Positions 7,491 to 15,263 of a DNA stretch of 64,000 nucleotides are shown piece after piece. The DNA is from Sphingobacteriales bacterium UTBCD1. GTDB taxonomy: Bacteria; Bacteroidota; Bacteroidia; Chitinophagales; Chitinophagaceae. Where the stretch lies: positions 85,160 to 149,159 of the forward strand of contig MWTC01000035.1 of the NCBI GenBank assembly GCA_002066995.1. Reading direction: 5' to 3'. The position numbers and the translations under genes are program-made. A model generated the notes under the pieces. That model was not told the origin of the DNA and searched no databases. It saw only the letters and a list, made by a program, of their open reading frames with translations. Within the stretch, counting starts at the first letter, position 1. Every line of letters begins with the position of its first letter.

Positions 7491-8756
7491 TTAATCATTC
7501 AAAATTACCCGGTCTTTATTAATTATCCCAATCACTTTTCCTTTAAGGTTCTTGCCGATAAAAGGAGAGTTCCTGGCACGTGAATGCAGGTCTCCTGCTT
7601 TTACCGTCCACGGGGTTCCGGGTAAAAATAATGTGAGGCTTGCTTTTTTATTCTGATTAATTGAAAGTGGTTCCATCCCGAAAACTTTCCGGGGATACAA
7701 AGAAAGCAGTTCTACCAGTCGCTGTTGTGTTATGCCTTTTAAACAGGTATTCAAAACGGCATAGGCAGTTTCCAGTCCAGCCATACCGTGTTTGGCATAT
7801 TCAAATTCCAGAACTTTACTGTCATATTCATGAGGCAGGTGATGCGTGGCAATGCAATCCACCGTGCCATCCATAACTGCTTTTCTCAAAGCATTTCTGT
7901 CCGCCATACTTCTTAATGGAGGGTTAACTTTAAGATTGGTATCATAACTTTTCATTTCTTCTTCTGAAAAAAATAAATGATAAGGGGTGACGGAACAACT
8001 TACCGGGATCTTTTTCTTTTTGGCATTGCTGATGAAATTGATAGATCCTTGTGTACTTATCCCGGTTATATGCAATCTTGATTCCGCATAATCATTCAGT
8101 TCAATATCTCTTTCGGTGAAAAGCTCTTCGGCCATGGCAGGTCGTCCAGGCAGACCTAATTGAGTGGAGATAATTCCTTCATTCATCAAACCGTGGGGAT
8201 TGATGCTTTTATCATCAGGAAGTTGAATGATGGTTCCTTTGAAAGCCTTTACATATTGAAGCGCTTTCAGCAAAAGTCCTGAGGATTGCACGCTTTGGGT
8301 TCCGTCACTGAAAGCAATGGCGCCGCTGGCTTTCATGTCATACATCTCGGCCAGTTCTTTTCCTTCAATATTTTTTGTGATGGCCCCGATAGGGTGAATA
8401 TTTACGGGAAGCGACTTGCTTTTTTGAATGATATACTCTATTTGCCCTTTATTGTCAATGACCGGTTTGGTATTGGGAATGACCATTACATCCGTATATC
8501 CGCCTGCTGCTGCAGCCTGTGCTCCGGTCTCCAGTGTTTCTTTGAATTCATATCCGGGGTCGCAGAAATGAGCGAACACATCCGTCCATCCGGGAGAAAC
8601 ATGAAGTCCTTTTATATCTATGACTGAATTTGCTTTCAGTGATAAACTTTTCCCGGTCTTTTTTATAATACCGTTCTCAATAAAAATATCAGTGGTTTGA
8701 CCGTTGAAAGGAGAGGAGGGATCAACGACTTTGGCTTGCTTAATGAGGATGTTCAT
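7491..8756 (-). CDS. Dihydroorotase-like amidohydrolase, predicted catalytically inactive
   Basis: A 421-residue protein aligned end to end with class I dihydroorotase (pyrC), the enzyme that cyclises carbamoyl-aspartate in pyrimidine synthesis. Most metal ligands are replaced. The normal D-x-H-x-H-x-R-x-P-G reads D59-V-F61-A-H63-F-C65-D-P-G, so the first His and the substrate Arg are lost. The usual I-H-x-E-D region is I-I-Q-L-P-D-D. The His of the H-x-S-T motif is Gly232. The catalytic Asp of A-T-D-H-A-P-H is His (A-T-H-H-L-P-H, near 305). The fold should be kept. Comparable degenerate DHOases act as structural partners of aspartate transcarbamoylase; that role is inferred. It is first in the glycan operon. 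Confidence 0.8.
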   Translation of the reverse strand: MNILIKQAKVVDPSSPFNGQTTDIFIENGIIKKTGKSLSLKANSVIDIKGLHVSPGWTDVFAHFCDPGYEFKETLETGAQAAAAGGYTDVMVIPNTKPVIDNKGQIEYIIQKSKSLPVNIHPIGAITKNIEGKELAEMYDMKASGAIAFSDGTQSVQSSGLLLKALQYVKAFKGTIIQLPDDKSINPHGLMNEGIISTQLGLPGRPAMAEELFTERDIELNDYAESRLHITGISTQGSINFISNAKKKKIPVSCSVTPYHLFFSEEEMKSYDTNLKVNPPLRSMADRNALRKAVMDGTVDCIATHHLPHEYDSKVLEFEYAKHGMAGLETAYAVLNTCLKGITQQRLVELLSLYPRKVFGMEPLSINQNKKASLTLFLPGTPWTVKAGDLHSRARNSPFIGKNLKGKVIGIINKDRVILND

Positions 8757-8840
8757 TAAAAAGCGAAGATAAAGGTTGTAAAGGATTCAGAAAAAATGGC
8801 TTTTTATAATGAAATAAATCCATAAAATAGCTTGAGTTTG

Positions 8841-8898
8841 CTATAGACCAGGTTCGAACCAGCAATCCTCCCGGTGTATCGGGATGCGTTGGCATAAA
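8841..8898 (-). repeat. Degenerate tRNA 3'-half fragment with hairpin (unit 1)
   Basis: On the minus strand this reads as a T-arm (G-C-T-G-G, TTCGAA loop, C-C-A-G-like return) preceded by a short hairpin of CCCGAT and a wobble-containing partner where an anticodon arm would be. There is no 5' acceptor strand or D-arm, so it cannot be a functional tRNA. It resembles unit 2 next to it and the 3' half of the tRNA-Pro at 8995-9068. Confidence 0.6.
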
Positions 8899-8915
8899 AG
8901 GAAGATCAAAAAAAG

Positions 8916-8972
8916 CCGGGCAGACTGGATTCGAACCAGCGACCCTCCCGATGAATCGGGATGCGCCAGTGT
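8916..8972 (-). repeat. tRNA-Pro 3'-half fragment with hairpin (unit 2)
   Basis: The first 29 bases after position 8918 are identical to the 3' end of the intact tRNA-Pro that lies about 79 bp to the right. The sequence then diverges into a 6-bp hairpin (CCCGAT, then ATCGGG) in place of the anticodon arm. The 5' acceptor strand is absent. It is followed by the same A-rich GATC spacer as the other unit, which suggests tandem duplication of a tRNA 3' end. Confidence 0.65.
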
Positions 8973-8994
8973 AAAAAAAGATCATTTATAAAAG

Positions 8995-9068
8995 TCGGGC
9001 AGACTGGATTCGAACCAGCGACCCCTACGTCCCGAACGTAGTGCGCTACCGGGCTGCGCTACTGCCCG
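8995..9068 (-). tRNA. tRNA-Pro (CGG)
   Basis: A complete cloverleaf can be folded from the minus strand: 7-bp acceptor CGGGCAG/CTGCCCG with discriminator A, D-arm GCGC...GCGC, and anticodon stem CTACG/CGTAG. The loop TTCGGGA gives anticodon CGG with G at position 37, as usual for tRNA-Pro. The T-arm is GCTGG-TTCGAAT-CCAGT. The CCA end is not encoded. Confidence 0.93.
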
Positions 9069-9143
9069 AATTTTTCACCACATTATTCACTGAAGTGAAA
9101 AATTCATTAAAATGTCCGCCTCAGTAAAAACCAGCGGACTTAG

Positions 9144-9217
9144 TCGGGTGGACTGGATTCGAACCAGCGACCTCTTGCACCCCATGCAAATGCGCTACCG
9201 GGCTGCGCCACCACCCG
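9144..9217 (-). tRNA. tRNA-Pro (GGG)
   Basis: A complete minus-strand cloverleaf: acceptor CGGGTGG/CCACCCG with discriminator A, D-arm GCGC...GCGC, and anticodon stem TTTGC/GCAAG with one T-G wobble. The loop ATGGGGT gives anticodon GGG, and the T-arm is GCTGG-TTCGAAT-CCAGT. No CCA is encoded. It lies 75 nt upstream (in transcription) of the CGG tRNA-Pro. Confidence 0.92.
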
Positions 9218-9259
9218 AAACCGGGATGCAAATGTAAGTTATAATTGCAAAAGATATTC

Positions 9260-10309
9260 TTATTCGGTAAGGAGCACGGCTTTAATACAGTTATCCAGTT
9301 TTTTATCAAAGACCTCATAGGCCCTTGCGCCGTCTTTTAAATGAAATTGATGAGTGATGATCTTTTCAATCGGATAACGCTGGGGAACTCCTTCTCTTAA
9401 GAGCTTTTCTGCATAGTAATGCGCAGGGCAACGGCCATTCTTGTAAGTGATGTTTTTATCATATCCTTCTGCCGGAGAGAATGCATAATGAGGAGCTGTG
9501 TGTACGCCTACCGATGATATGATGCCTCCCGGCCGCAGAAGGTCATAGGCAAGCCTTAATGTTTTGTCGGAGCCTACCGCTTCCATCACTTTGTCGGCAC
9601 CACGTCCATCAGTTTCGTTGAGGATCTTTTCTTTTACATCCATCATTGATGCATTGAGCGGAATGGCGCCGAATTGTTCTGCTAAGGCAAGCCGTTCGGG
9701 AACCACATCCACGGCAAATAATTTTTCAGCACCCAGGTGTTTTGCCGCAGTCACTGCCATCAGGCCCACAGGACCGCAACCTACAACCACGCTGACTGCT
9801 TCGGGTGTGATATGAGCATTGTCTGCACAGAAATAACCGGTAGAGAAAACATCTCCCAGTAAAAGCGCTTTTCTTTCATTCAGGTCGTTGCTGAGCGGAA
9901 GCAGTGTGCTGTCTGCCATCGGCACCCTGATGTACATTGCCTGGGCGCCTTGCAGTCCATGCCCATGCTGCACCCAGCCAAACAGGTTTCCTTTAATGCA
10001 TCTGCAAGTGAGTCCGACCCGGCAATAAAAACATTCACCGCAGGAAGTGGTGAAGGGACTCAGCACCCTTGATCCCTTTTTAAAATTTTTCACTTCGCTT
10101 CCTGCTTCTTCTATGATGCCGGTGAATTCATGCCCCATCACCGTGCCGGGATCCAGGCCGGTTTCCCTTCCATGATAAACATGAAGGTCGGATCCGCAGA
10201 CTCCTGCCAGCGTTATCCTAACTATGACATCTGTCGGTTTCAATATTTCCGGGTCTTTGACGGTGCTGAATTCAATGATCTCTTTTCCGGCGAATGTGAG
10301 TGCTTGCAT
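9260..10309 (-). CDS. Zinc-dependent alcohol dehydrogenase (MDR family)
   Basis: A 349-residue medium-chain dehydrogenase/reductase. The catalytic zinc site is G-V-C-G-S-D-L-H near residue 38 and G-H-E-F-T-G near 60. A structural zinc lobe C-G-E-C-F-Y-C-R-V-G-L-T-C-R-C covers about residues 91-105. The NAD(P) loop V-V-G-C-G-P-V-G-L-M is near 174. It is closest in pattern to class III-like and threonine/sorbitol dehydrogenase-like MDRs. Substrate cannot be told from sequence. It is a single-gene unit, ending 42 nt from the tRNA-Pro (GGG) gene and diverging from the stress-gene run that starts at 10622. Confidence 0.88.
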   Translation of the reverse strand: MQALTFAGKEIIEFSTVKDPEILKPTDVIVRITLAGVCGSDLHVYHGRETGLDPGTVMGHEFTGIIEEAGSEVKNFKKGSRVLSPFTTSCGECFYCRVGLTCRCIKGNLFGWVQHGHGLQGAQAMYIRVPMADSTLLPLSNDLNERKALLLGDVFSTGYFCADNAHITPEAVSVVVGCGPVGLMAVTAAKHLGAEKLFAVDVVPERLALAEQFGAIPLNASMMDVKEKILNETDGRGADKVMEAVGSDKTLRLAYDLLRPGGIISSVGVHTAPHYAFSPAEGYDKNITYKNGRCPAHYYAEKLLREGVPQRYPIEKIITHQFHLKDGARAYEVFDKKLDNCIKAVLLTE

Positions 10310-10621
10310 GCTGCGAATGTAAATGATTTATGATTCAGGGTAATTACAGTTCACTTAAGCAGTCAGGTAAGATCCCAGGACGAATTTGTTTTACAGAAAA
10401 AAAATTTTACATCTGCCTGACAATGTTTAAATGTAAGTGGGAAAATTATTTGCGATCATCTCCTGTTGAAAGCATTTGTTTACTATAAAAGGAAAAAGAT
10501 GAATCAAATCGGAAAATAAGGATGTTTTCATTGACAGATTTTCAATGACGGTTCAAACAAATCCTAATTTTGAATTGTTATGCTTCAAATTTCAATAAGA
10601 TCTGCATATCAGTAAATTTCT
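10310..10621. other. Divergent intergenic region
   Basis: This 312-bp A/T-rich stretch separates the divergent alcohol dehydrogenase and methyltransferase genes. Apart from the candidate -7 element at 10565-10572 I see no gene, strong hairpin or repeat in it. Confidence 0.6.
10565..10572 (+). promoter_or_regulatory. Candidate -7 element for the 10.6-14.4 kb run
   Basis: TAATTTTG matches the Bacteroidota -7 consensus TAnnTTTG and lies 49 nt before the methyltransferase start. No TTG is found at the expected distance upstream, so this is only a candidate. Confidence 0.3.
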
Positions 10622-11398
10622 ATGAGTAACAAGACGATCAATACCGAGCAGGGCCACTGGTTATTGGCAAAGATGGGGAAGAGGGTTCTTCGTCCCGGGG
10701 GGAAGGAACTTACATTGAAATTGATCAACAGTCTTGACATAACAAAGGAGGACAAGGTTGTTGAGTTTGCACCGGGCATGGGATATACCGCTTCGCTCCT
10801 GATAGAAAGAAAACCAAGAAGCTATACAGGGATTGAACTGAATGAAGAAGCTGCAGGGCTTTTGCAAAAGAAAATCAATAATAATGGTTATTGCGTGGTG
10901 AATACAAGCGCAGCAGATACAGGGCTTGCTGGTTTTTCCGTGGACAAAGTGGTAGGCGAAGCAATGCTCACGATGCAGCCCGATCATCGTAAATCAGAAA
11001 TTATAAGAGAAGCTTACCGGATTTTGAGACCAAAAGGACTTTATGGTATTCACGAGCTCGGACTTACTCCCGAGAGTATTGACGCCGGAGTTAAAGAAGA
11101 GGTGCAGAAGAGCCTGGCAAAAGCAATAAAAGTAAATGCAAGACCGCTGACAAAATCAGAATGGTGTACACTTCTGGAGAAGGAAGGATTCAAAATAAAA
11201 AGTGTGGAAGAAAACCCGATGTACCTTTTGAAATGGAAAAGGATGATTGCTGATGAAGGTTTCTTCAGAACGCTGAAGATCGGTTTCAACATACTTACTC
11301 ATCCGGATGCAAAGCGGAAGATACTGGATATGAGGAACACTTTCAATAGATATGAGAAGCAACTGACCTCATTTGCTATTATAGCTGAAAAAAACTGA
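10622..11398 (+). CDS. Class I SAM-dependent methyltransferase
   Basis: A 258-residue protein with the SAM-binding motif I V-V-E-F-A-P-G-M-G-Y-T at about residue 45 and an acidic residue ending strand 2 (Y-T-G-I-E-L-N near 75). A later L-R-P-K-G-L-Y-G-I-H-E-L stretch corresponds to motif III. This is the small-molecule methyltransferase fold. The remainder is charged and gives no clue to the acceptor. It opens a plus-strand series of redox and stress genes (OsmC follows after 32 nt), which suggests a role in handling an electrophile or quinone-like compound, but that is inference. Confidence 0.8.
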   Translation: MSNKTINTEQGHWLLAKMGKRVLRPGGKELTLKLINSLDITKEDKVVEFAPGMGYTASLLIERKPRSYTGIELNEEAAGLLQKKINNNGYCVVNTSAADTGLAGFSVDKVVGEAMLTMQPDHRKSEIIREAYRILRPKGLYGIHELGLTPESIDAGVKEEVQKSLAKAIKVNARPLTKSEWCTLLEKEGFKIKSVEENPMYLLKWKRMIADEGFFRTLKIGFNILTHPDAKRKILDMRNTFNRYEKQLTSFAIIAEKN

Positions 11399-11430
11399 AA
11401 TGATATTTTACATCTAAATGATAATTAATT

Positions 11431-11853
11431 ATGAAAAAACACATCGCTTACGCCGTTTGGAACGGCTCGATCAAAGAAGGTAAAGGGAATCTTTCCACCA
11501 GAAGCAAAGTATTGGAAAAGAGCCCGTATTCTTTTAAGACACGTTTTGAAGATGGTGCAGGAACCAACCCCGATGAATTGCTGGCAGCCTCACACGCAGG
11601 TTGTTTTGCAATGGCGCTGAGCCTTATACTGGGCCAGGCAGGATTTACTCCTGATTCAATTGATGTAAAAGCGGAAGTGACTATGGATCCATCCAAACTG
11701 GAACTGACCGGTTCTCACCTGACACTGAAAGCAAAAGTTCCCGGCATCACCAAAGAAAAATTTATGGAGTGCGCCAATGCAGCAAAAGGAGGTTGCCCGG
11801 TAAGTAAAGCATTGAAATTCCCTATCAGCATGGATGCTGTACTGGAAAAGTAA
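11431..11853 (+). CDS. OsmC/Ohr-family peroxiredoxin
   Basis: A 140-residue OsmC-type protein. The reactive cysteine is Cys58 in the motif H-A-G-C-F-A-M-A-L-S, the second is Cys122 in G-G-C-P-V-S-K-A-L, and Glu49 lies in the N-P-D-E-L-L-A-A motif. Length and start (M-K-K-H-I-A-Y-A-V-W-N-G) are typical of the OsmC subgroup rather than Ohr. It reduces organic hydroperoxides in the cytoplasm using the thiol pair. It is second in the run, between the methyltransferase and an AhpD-like protein that could serve as reducing partner. Confidence 0.9.
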   Translation: MKKHIAYAVWNGSIKEGKGNLSTRSKVLEKSPYSFKTRFEDGAGTNPDELLAASHAGCFAMALSLILGQAGFTPDSIDVKAEVTMDPSKLELTGSHLTLKAKVPGITKEKFMECANAAKGGCPVSKALKFPISMDAVLEK

Positions 11854-11920
11854 TTTATAAAAATGTTTAAGAATTTACAGAGTAGTCTCAATATGTTGAA
11901 AAATTTAAAATGAAATTGTT

Positions 11921-12262
11921 ATGACAACGAATAAAGAATTATATCCACTGGCATCTCCGGAAAATGCCAAGAGGAAAGCAGACCTGGCTCCGAAACAGAT
12001 CGAAGCATGGAGAAATTTCAGCAGAACAGTTTTTAAAGAAGGTGTTCTGGATGAAAAGACAAAACAGCTTATTGCAGTGGCAGTGGCCCACGTTACGCAA
12101 TGTCCTTATTGCATCCGCTCTCATGTGCCGCAGGCATTGAAGAAAGGCGCAACAAAGCAAGAGATCATGGAAGCAATATGGGTAGCAGCAGAAATGCGAT
12201 CAGGGGCTGCCTACGCACACGCTAATATCGCTTTGGATGCAATGGATGAAGCAGAAAAATGA
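11921..12262 (+). CDS. Carboxymuconolactone decarboxylase/AhpD-like protein
   Basis: A 113-residue all-helical protein with the AhpD-type redox motif C61-P-Y-C64-I-R-S-H68. The E-K-T-K-Q-L-I-A-V-A-V-A-H helix precedes it, as in the family. The CxxC-xxxH arrangement indicates a thiol-dependent peroxidase or disulfide reductase rather than the true decarboxylase, which lacks the cysteines. It is 67 nt after OsmC. A second, longer member of the family is encoded at 13190 in the same run and a third at 60295. Confidence 0.88.
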   Translation: MTTNKELYPLASPENAKRKADLAPKQIEAWRNFSRTVFKEGVLDEKTKQLIAVAVAHVTQCPYCIRSHVPQALKKGATKQEIMEAIWVAAEMRSGAAYAHANIALDAMDEAEK

Positions 12263-12338
12263 TTCCCGTGACGTTATTCCGTTTTATTTTTTGTTTCTTT
12301 GACGCTTCAATATACAGCGCTAAAGATTTTTATCAGGC

Positions 12339-12845
12339 ATGAATAAACCGCTATACGAATTTTTTACAAACGACCATCGCAGGATCGAAGAGTTGTTGGA
12401 TAAGGCAACGGAGAATATAAATGATATCCAAATGGATCATTACCATCATTTCCGTACCGGCCTTCTGAAACATATTAAAATGGAAGAAAAGATTCTTTTC
12501 CCTGCTGCACAGAAAGCAAACAGAGGTATGCCTTTGCCTCTTGCGGCCAAACTCCGGTTGGATCACGGTGCATTAACTGCTTTGATGGTGGTGCCTCCGG
12601 GCCCCGACGTAATTAAAGTCATCCGGCATGTGTTGGAAAAACATGATCTTCTTGAAGAAGAACCGGGAGGCATGTATGACGTATGTGAACAACTGGCAGA
12701 GAGTGAAACACAGGAATTATTAGCCCAATTGAAAGAAGTAACTGAAGTACCGGTACATCCGCATAATGAAGCGGGGTATGCATTGAAAGCAGCAAAGAAT
12801 GCATTAAAAAGAGCCGGGTTTGATTATGATGAAATAGTGAAATGA
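12339..12845 (+). CDS. Hemerythrin HHE-domain protein
   Basis: A 168-residue helical protein with the hemerythrin iron-ligand pattern: N-D-H13-R-R-I at the start, then H45-I-K-M-E49-E-K-I-L-F-P, then L-D-H-G-A-L near residue 76 and a later H-V-L-E-K-H-D-L-L-E-E-E. These His/Glu residues would bind a di-iron centre that senses or stores O2, NO or reactive oxygen. It is cytoplasmic, with no signal peptide. It lies within the stress-gene run, 76 nt after the AhpD-like gene and 39 nt before a small orphan. Confidence 0.87.
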   Translation: MNKPLYEFFTNDHRRIEELLDKATENINDIQMDHYHHFRTGLLKHIKMEEKILFPAAQKANRGMPLPLAAKLRLDHGALTALMVVPPGPDVIKVIRHVLEKHDLLEEEPGGMYDVCEQLAESETQELLAQLKEVTEVPVHPHNEAGYALKAAKNALKRAGFDYDEIVK

Positions 12846-12884
12846 ATTTAATCTGATAAGAAGTAACAGCCAAAATTCCTCTTC

Positions 12885-13127
12885 ATGGAGAAAAAAGTGA
12901 AACTGACCTGGGATTTTATGGGGCCCGATGCTCATAAGATCGCAGAACATTATGAACATCATCTTTTAGAATTTATTCAAATGCATAAGCTGAAAAATGA
13001 GATTACGGGAATAGAAAATATTTCAGATGTATATGCCACTTCTTATATGGTGGTGGATGAAAACGAAGTAGATCAGGTCCGTGCTGCACTAAGGCCCAAA
13101 AGACTGGAATGGTATGAAACAAACTAA
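12885..13127 (+). CDS. Small conserved-looking protein of unknown function
   Basis: An 80-residue protein, His- and Glu-rich in its first half (D-A-H-K-I-A-E-H-Y-E-H-H-L-L-E-F), with a predicted alpha then alpha-beta pattern and no signal peptide. I do not recognise it. Position between the hemerythrin and the second AhpD-like gene in a tightly spaced run, together with a sensible start and codon use, supports it as a real gene. The clustered histidines might bind metal, which is speculation. Confidence 0.65.
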   Translation: MEKKVKLTWDFMGPDAHKIAEHYEHHLLEFIQMHKLKNEITGIENISDVYATSYMVVDENEVDQVRAALRPKRLEWYETN

Positions 13128-13189
13128 ATGTTTTCACGCTGTGGCGCTTATCTGAACTTTAGCACTATCTGTAAAAATTAAATTCAAAC

Positions 13190-13627
13190 ATGGAGAACAG
13201 GATCAATTTAGCAAAAGCAGACCCGGATGCTTTTGAGGCAATGCTCGGGCTGGAAAAATATATTGCTCAAAGCGGGCTGGACAAAAAATTGTTTGAGCTG
13301 ATCAAAACAAGGGCATCGCAGCTCAATGGATGCGCTTATTGTATCAACATGCACACCCGTGATGCTTTAAAGCTCGGGGAAACTGCACAACGGTTGTTCC
13401 TGCTGGATGCGTGGAGGGAAACAGATCTTTATACGGAAAAAGAAAGAGCTGTTCTGGCTTTGACTGAATCCATGACACTGATCGCCAATGATCATGTGCC
13501 GGATCACATCTATAACGAAGCTGCTGCACACCTTACCGACAAAGAGATGGCAGCAGTGATTATGGCAGTGGTGGCAATAAACGGATGGAACAGGATCGAG
13601 GTCACGACAAGGGCGCCATTGGATTAA
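13190..13627 (+). CDS. AhpD-like/carboxymuconolactone decarboxylase family protein
   Basis: A 145-residue member of the AhpD-like group with redox motif C48-A-Y-C51-I-N-M-H55. The long helix L-G-E-T-A-Q-R-L-F-L-L-D-A-W-R-E-T and the terminal N-G-W-N-R-I are typical of the family. It is a clear paralogue of the protein at 60295-60732: both are 145 residues and most positions are identical, including the whole central helix. The role is probably peroxide or disulfide reduction alongside OsmC in the same run. Confidence 0.9.
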   Translation: MENRINLAKADPDAFEAMLGLEKYIAQSGLDKKLFELIKTRASQLNGCAYCINMHTRDALKLGETAQRLFLLDAWRETDLYTEKERAVLALTESMTLIANDHVPDHIYNEAAAHLTDKEMAAVIMAVVAINGWNRIEVTTRAPLD

Positions 13628-13679
13628 CAGATCAGGTAATGAACATTATTCAATCAGTTGTTGTTAAATTTCCCGAATT

Positions 13680-14402
13680 ATGATCCTCGATAAGAAAATA
13701 GCTATTCTTACCGGCGCCACCGGCGGCATGGGAAGAGCCATCACTTCAGCTCTGATCCGCAATGGAGTGATGGTTTATGGTATAGGAAGGAATGCTGACA
13801 CTCTGAAAAAGATTCAAGAGGAGGAAGGAGAAAACTTTCATCCGGCGCAACTGGATATAACCGATGAAGCCAAAGTGGATCAATGGATCAAGGATAACTT
13901 TTCAGCTACGCATTGTCCCGATATTCTCATCAATAATGCCGGAGTGGGATCGTTTCATAAGATTGATGAAACCACAACGGGCACCTGGCTGGAAATGGTA
14001 AACACTAATCTCAACGGCATGTTTTATATCACTTCCAGGGTAGCTGCCCTGATGAAACAAAAGGGAACTTCTTCCCATATCATCAATATCGGCTCCATCC
14101 TGGGAAAGATCGGAAGAGTGAAGAGCGCTGCTTACTGTACCACAAAATTCGGAGTGCATGGTTTTAGTGCGGCATTATTGCTTGAGCTAAGACAATACAA
14201 TATAAAAGTCACCTGTTTTAGTTCAGGTTCCATTGAAACCGGATTTTTCAAAACATCAGGAATAGAACCTCATGAAAATATGCTGCATCCATCCGATCTT
14301 GCCAACAGCATCATTCACATTCTGCAAACGCCGGATAACATGCTGATAGATGAAATAGTGGTAAGGCCTTTGAATCCCAAAGCGCCGGAGCATATTATCT
14401 GA
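13680..14402 (+). CDS. Short-chain dehydrogenase/reductase
   Basis: A 240-residue classical SDR. The cofactor loop T-G-A-T-G-G-M-G-R-A is at residue 12 and N-N-A-G-V-G near 90. The catalytic Ser is in I-G-S-I-L-G-K-I-G, with Y-C-T-T-K (Tyr-x-x-x-Lys) about residue 155. The R-N-A-D-T after strand 2 (G-I-G-R-N) favours NADP(H). It is the last gene of the run that began at 10622, 52 nt after the AhpD-like gene, and converges with the DUF2945 gene. Substrate unknown. Confidence 0.9.
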   Translation: MILDKKIAILTGATGGMGRAITSALIRNGVMVYGIGRNADTLKKIQEEEGENFHPAQLDITDEAKVDQWIKDNFSATHCPDILINNAGVGSFHKIDETTTGTWLEMVNTNLNGMFYITSRVAALMKQKGTSSHIINIGSILGKIGRVKSAAYCTTKFGVHGFSAALLLELRQYNIKVTCFSSGSIETGFFKTSGIEPHENMLHPSDLANSIIHILQTPDNMLIDEIVVRPLNPKAPEHII

Positions 14403-14462
14403 TAAATTAATGCAGATAATGTCTTATCTCGTTATCCCATTCTTGATCTGTTGTGCACCATT

Positions 14463-14681
14463 TTATTTTTTTGATAATAAAGTCAGTGCCGATCCTTTAT
14501 GTGCGGCAATATGATCTGACTTATCGCTTTTAATCTCATATTGCGGATCTTCATCCGATGCATGATGGGTGTATCCTTTGTAGTTATAATCTTTAGTATG
14601 CACCCTGGTGATAATGCCGGATACTCTTCCTGCTTCGGAGTTCCAGCTTACATGGTCGCCGACTTTAAATTTTGTTTTCAT
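14463..14681 (-). CDS. DUF2945 (HVA1/TUDOR-like) family protein
   Basis: Seventy-two residues starting M-K-T-K-F-K-V-G-D-H-V-S-W-N-S-E-A-G, followed by V-S-G-I-I-T-R-V-H and a C-terminal H-K-G-S-A-L-T-L. This is the complete DUF2945 pattern, a small beta-barrel with TUDOR-like fold of unknown function. I chose the ATG at 14681-14679 because family homology starts there; an upstream extension to 14783 reads as unrelated residues and lies inside the DUF488 gene. The start overlaps the DUF488 stop by 17 nt, so the two are likely co-translated. Confidence 0.85.
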   Translation of the reverse strand: MKTKFKVGDHVSWNSEAGRVSGIITRVHTKDYNYKGYTHHASDEDPQYEIKSDKSDHIAAHKGSALTLLSKK

Positions 14682-15237
14682 GATCTGTATTTTCAGTGAA
14701 AAGATCTTCATCAGAATAAAAAACATGATCGCCGGCAACTCTTGCCGGTGAAGTGTAAGGGTGTTCATCCGCTTTGTTTGCATTCATGATATGCAATACT
14801 TTCCATCCTTTTGCTTTCAGGTAATCGGAAACCATGGACCGGTGGCAGCGCCACCACACTGCTTCGGAACACATGTAAGCAGTATTTTGTTGTTTGGCGA
14901 TCTCCTGCAATCTTTCAATGCCCTTTGCAAAATTCTCCGTTTCCATGTAGTCGGCATATCCCCGGAACGAATCTTTTCTCCATCGTGTATTCTTTGAATC
15001 CTTTTTCACTTTCCTTCTGCCGCCCAGCTCTTTGATGTGAGTGTATTCAATTCCGTTCTCTTTAAGGCTTGCTTCCAGGTTTTCTTTATTGAACTGTGGA
15101 AATTTCCTTGAGCCAGGAAAGCTTCTTATGTCAACCAGGTGTTCAATGCTGAATGAATGCAGCATATTGATGAATTCCTCAATGCTGTGAGTGGAATGGC
15201 CGATGGTATAAACAGTATGTCTTTCCGGTGATGACAT
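14665..15237 (-). CDS. DUF488 family protein
   Basis: A 190-residue protein with the DUF488 hallmarks: T-I-G-H-S-T-H-S-I-E-E-F at residue 11, V-D-I-R-S-F-P-G-S-R near 35, and the cysteine motif M-C123-S-E-A-V-W-W-R-C131-H-R. The conserved Cys, His and Arg suggest an enzymatic site, but no reaction has been established that I can name. It sits between the SMUG2-like glycosylase gene (26 nt upstream) and DUF2945 (overlapping), in a minus-strand group of four genes from 17043 down to 14463. Confidence 0.9.
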   Translation of the reverse strand: MSSPERHTVYTIGHSTHSIEEFINMLHSFSIEHLVDIRSFPGSRKFPQFNKENLEASLKENGIEYTHIKELGGRRKVKKDSKNTRWRKDSFRGYADYMETENFAKGIERLQEIAKQQNTAYMCSEAVWWRCHRSMVSDYLKAKGWKVLHIMNANKADEHPYTSPARVAGDHVFYSDEDLFTENTDHENKI

Positions 15238-15263
15238 TTTATTATAAATGATTTAAAAATCAG

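Noticed and set aside
8841..8972. Additional functional tRNA genes
   Set aside because: Both units lack the 5' acceptor strand and D-arm, and the hairpin in the anticodon position has too short a loop.
8740..8985. 81-codon minus-strand ORF over the tRNA fragments
   Set aside because: Its peptide ([11 protein letters not shown] type) is the typical spurious translation of tRNA T-arms.
14682..14783. Upstream start for the DUF2945 protein
   Set aside because: The extension translates sequence inside the DUF488 gene and has no homology-like pattern.
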